Shown here: one piece after another, positions 61,101 through 64,000 of the stretch | Numbering within the stretch: position 1 is the stretch's first letter | How the letters are laid out: the number at the start of each line of letters is the position of its first letter | Assembly (NCBI GenBank): GCA_013396525.1 | Contig: VWYX01000282.1 | Location: forward strand, 1-64,000 | Length of the DNA: 64,000 nt | Source: Chaetorhynchus papuensis | Taxonomy: Eukaryota; Chordata; Aves; Passeriformes; Rhipiduridae | Reading direction: 5' to 3' | The notes under the pieces: generated by a model | What the model was told of the DNA's origin: nothing | The model's input: the letters and a program-made list of their open reading frames with translations, nothing else | Database searches by the model: none | Program-made: the position numbers and the translations under genes

Positions 61101-64000
61101 CAGACTGGGGAACATCTGGGAAGGCACTGAGCAATGAGAGACCTGTGTTAGAAAGAACAATGGATGAAAGAGAGGGAAACAAAAATGTGCAACAGCCAAA
61201 AGCTGTCTAGTCTGAAAAGACAGCAGCCAGAACTAAAACCAGACACCACTTATTAAGAAATTGTTTCCATTGCCAGATCATGCACTCCTGAGTAGTGCTT
61301 TGAACAGATAAACTCTTATTTACATAACATGACTATGGTTACATCTTTCTCACTGAAATAGCACATATGTTCACACACACCACACATATCAGATGCACAT
61401 ATGAATGTGGAAACTAGTGAGAAATAATTAGTGGGAAAACCACCATGAGCCAATAAGCTCATAGCATCTGGACACTCTTTCAAAATCCCCTGGAGAATAA
61501 AGTCAGGACAATGTCAAATTCATAGGGAAATATCTGATTTACCAATCAAACAAGCAGATGCTTTAAAAGTTGAGCTCACTTTATGGGTTTGTGCATTCAG
61601 ATGTGCACACACGTGACTCTACAAGCAGGACAGAAACATGCTAAGTTCCATAAGCATGTTTACTTTTTATCTCTGATAAATACAAAGGAAGTGATTCAGA
61701 CTTGCCCAGAAGGCAGGGATTCGCCTGACATTACAGATGTCTGTGGTTATGTCTAGGAGCCTTCAGACAGGTACTACTTGTGAAAGAAATACTGAAGTCA
61801 GCTTTAAAGTATTGAATTCAGGCATAGGTACCAGACTAGCTGTGGCAGCCTGGAGCTCAGCAGGGGTTGATTTATCCTGCTGGAAAGTAATCATCGTGTA
61901 ATTAATGGAAACATCAGTCTTTATTTTAGGGGGTGGATGGTAATTCTACCACACAAGTTGTTAACTAAACTATATTTAAGTTTGTTAAATACTTATACTT
62001 TTTGCACCAACATGAAAGGATGTTTTTTTCTATTTGCAGAAAGATTTTTCAGTGGAAAAAGTGACTAACGGACCATACTTACACGACAGGTCACAAGAAG
62101 CAGGTTTCATATGCTGAGACAACAGGGGAACTCCACCCTGAGCTTCCAATCTTGGGTCTTGACCTAATGGCAAAAGTCCTCAGAGACCCTTCCCAGAATT
62201 ACTTCCTCTTCTCTGGTAAAATAAAGCTTCTCCTTCTCTTGGTTGCTCTATCCTTCTTTTGGGACACAGAAAGTATAAACAACAAATGTCTTTAAAGTGT
62301 TTCATCTTCTGCACAGGCAAGGGTTAATCCTTGAAATTAATTTTACCAGCAGCATCTCAAATGAAAACCGTGGGCACTGTCTCCACCAGCACTGCATTCA
62401 GAGCAGCACAGCCATTGATTTAGCTCAATTATGTTTTAATGTAACATTTGCTTTGTTAAACAAAGCTCAGCATCTTGCAGTTAATGGCACTGGCCAAACA
62501 GCCTCAGTCCAAAGATGCCACTATCTGAGGTGAAAGTACAGCTGCATTGTCACATGCTGCTTTTCACCCAGAGCCTGTCAGCTGAGGAGCCAACACAGGT
62601 CGTCTTCTGATGGCTACACAACGTACTCCAAGTTAGCTCAACTCTTTCTACAAGGCACTGAACCAGGCCATGTAGTCCCATCCAAGGCTGCTCTCTGGTG
62701 TTCTGACCAGCAGATTCTGAATTGGCTCTTGCTCCCCACAGAGCTGTGCTCCTGTATGCTCTGGCACACAACAGCTCAGCAGCTGGGCATTACCAGTGCT
62801 GCAAGCAGACTATCACACAAATGCCCAGGAGACCTGAATGAGGTGGGCCACAGCCAGCTACTCCAAGCCTTTCTCAGGGCACCCCTACTCAACAGGCACA
62901 ATTGCTATTTTTGAAGTTCACATTCACCACCACAGATGTTAAGACAGAAACACAAATGCAGCATTTAAACCATGCCTATACAACACCAAACAGCCAAAAT
63001 ATCAACAACATGCTGCCTTTTTATCAAGACATCAGTCATTTTAATTACCTTACACAGTGGAGTTCTGGCTACCCACTTCAGCTTCTGGACACCTTGGATA
63101 AGTAATTAATGACACCAGTAGCTCTAACAGGTGAGCCTATCCTTCAGTATTTTCCTTCCTATCATGAGGGCTCCATGTCCTTCTCCCCCCAGCCCACTGT
63201 AAGGCATTCCTTTAATTTCTTTGGGTCTTTATAGAACAAGATGCACTTTCAAATAATGATTTTGAAGGAGCAGGAGAACCAAAGTAAAACAAGTGCAAAA
63301 GCACACCAGCAAATAAAGTATGAAAGTTTTAGCATTCATTCAAAGCCATAAGGGTATAAAGGATTTGGGGAATTAAGACATACCCTTCACACCAAGGATC
63401 TTCAATTTAATGCAGACAAGTTACAGCAAGAGTTGACATTAGAGAAAGGCAAGATGACACTGCAGTGAGATCATCAAGGACTAATGCTGCTTTTACACTG
63501 GGGCAGATGGATGTTTAAAATCCCTTCAAAATACTTACAAGTCAAGCTGTTACATGAGATGGAAACAGTGCAGGTAGGAATATACTGTGTGCGTTTTTTT
63601 CAGGTACATATACATTTTGGACTGAACTTCAACAAATAGGAGGTTGCAGTGAAGAGACTGATGGACTTAATAGCAACACAAAACCCAGCACTAGATTTTT
63701 TGGTCAGGTTGGATATGTGCCAGAGAAAGTAGGGCAAAATATTCCATTAACTTCCACTTTCACAATTCCAGGGCTATTCATCTTTGAGAAATGTAATAAG
63801 TTACACACATGTGTACAGGTGTCCACTTAAAATGACTTGTTTTGGAACTCTTGTACCTTAATATTGCAACTACATATACAAACAAATGCTACTGGGTGAT
63901 ACAAGATCTTTGGACCCACAAGGAGAAGGACAGTAGTCAAAGTGTTTACATGAATTGAACAAAGGGTCAAAGAAAAAAAAAAAGGCAATTTCATTTCAAA
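46103..64000. other. Upstream intergenic DNA, nothing recognised
   Basis: About 18 kb of moderately AT-rich sequence. No open frame shows a recognisable domain, and I saw no tRNA, rRNA, CpG island or clear transposon. In mammals BCL11A is followed in this direction by a long gene desert before PAPOLG; the window is compatible with that arrangement but does not reach a neighbouring gene. Noncoding exons and old, diverged repeats may be present but cannot be called by eye. Confidence 0.6.
53919..53932. repeat. (AC)7 microsatellite
   Basis: Seven AC dinucleotides in upstream intergenic DNA. Confidence 0.85.

Noticed and set aside
22081..64000. Counterpart of human MIR4432 or its host transcript
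   Set aside because: No matching hairpin or transcript structure was recognised; position alone is not evidence.

Overview
The window is sauropsid, most likely bird, nuclear DNA carrying the 5' end of BCL11A on the minus strand. BCL11A is a zinc-finger transcriptional repressor. Two coding exons are certain from translation and splice signals: exon 1 (55 coding bases, 20026 down to 19972) and exon 2 (330 bases, 14366 down to 14037). The remaining exons lie beyond the left edge. The bird-like assignment rests on a degraded CR1 retrotransposon tail at about 45.6-46.1 kb, CpG islands around the gene start, and the near absence of other interspersed repeats. CR1 also occurs in other reptiles, so 'bird' is an inference.

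Layout, left to right: 1-14036 is the start of BCL11A intron 2, with several blocks that look like conserved enhancers, a small internal CpG island (about 4.3 kb) and simple repeats. 14037-14366 is exon 2, encoding the N-terminal C2HC zinc finger. 14367-19971 is intron 1; its promoter-side third is a CpG island interrupted by a 302-base assembly gap and containing a striking near-perfect hairpin at 17.4 kb. 19972-20026 is coding exon 1, and about 20027-20240 is the 5' UTR with three upstream ATGs. 20.2-22.1 kb is the CpG-island promoter, with a polypurine tract, a CRE-like palindrome and twin CCAAT boxes. 22.1-64 kb is upstream intergenic DNA with a few CpG-rich patches (23.4, 29.4, 32.5, 45.0 kb), possible enhancers, one minisatellite and one CR1 fragment. 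I recognise no second protein-coding gene.

The long open frames over the CpG islands (17.2-22 kb, 45 kb) follow from GC-rich, stop-poor sequence and, at 17.7-18.0 kb, from reading through Ns; they are not treated as genes. No RNA gene, CRISPR array or complete mobile element was recognised. No alignment or folding program was run. Statements about conservation are inferences from composition and motif density, apart from BCL11A coding and 5' UTR similarity, which I judge from memory of the human gene.
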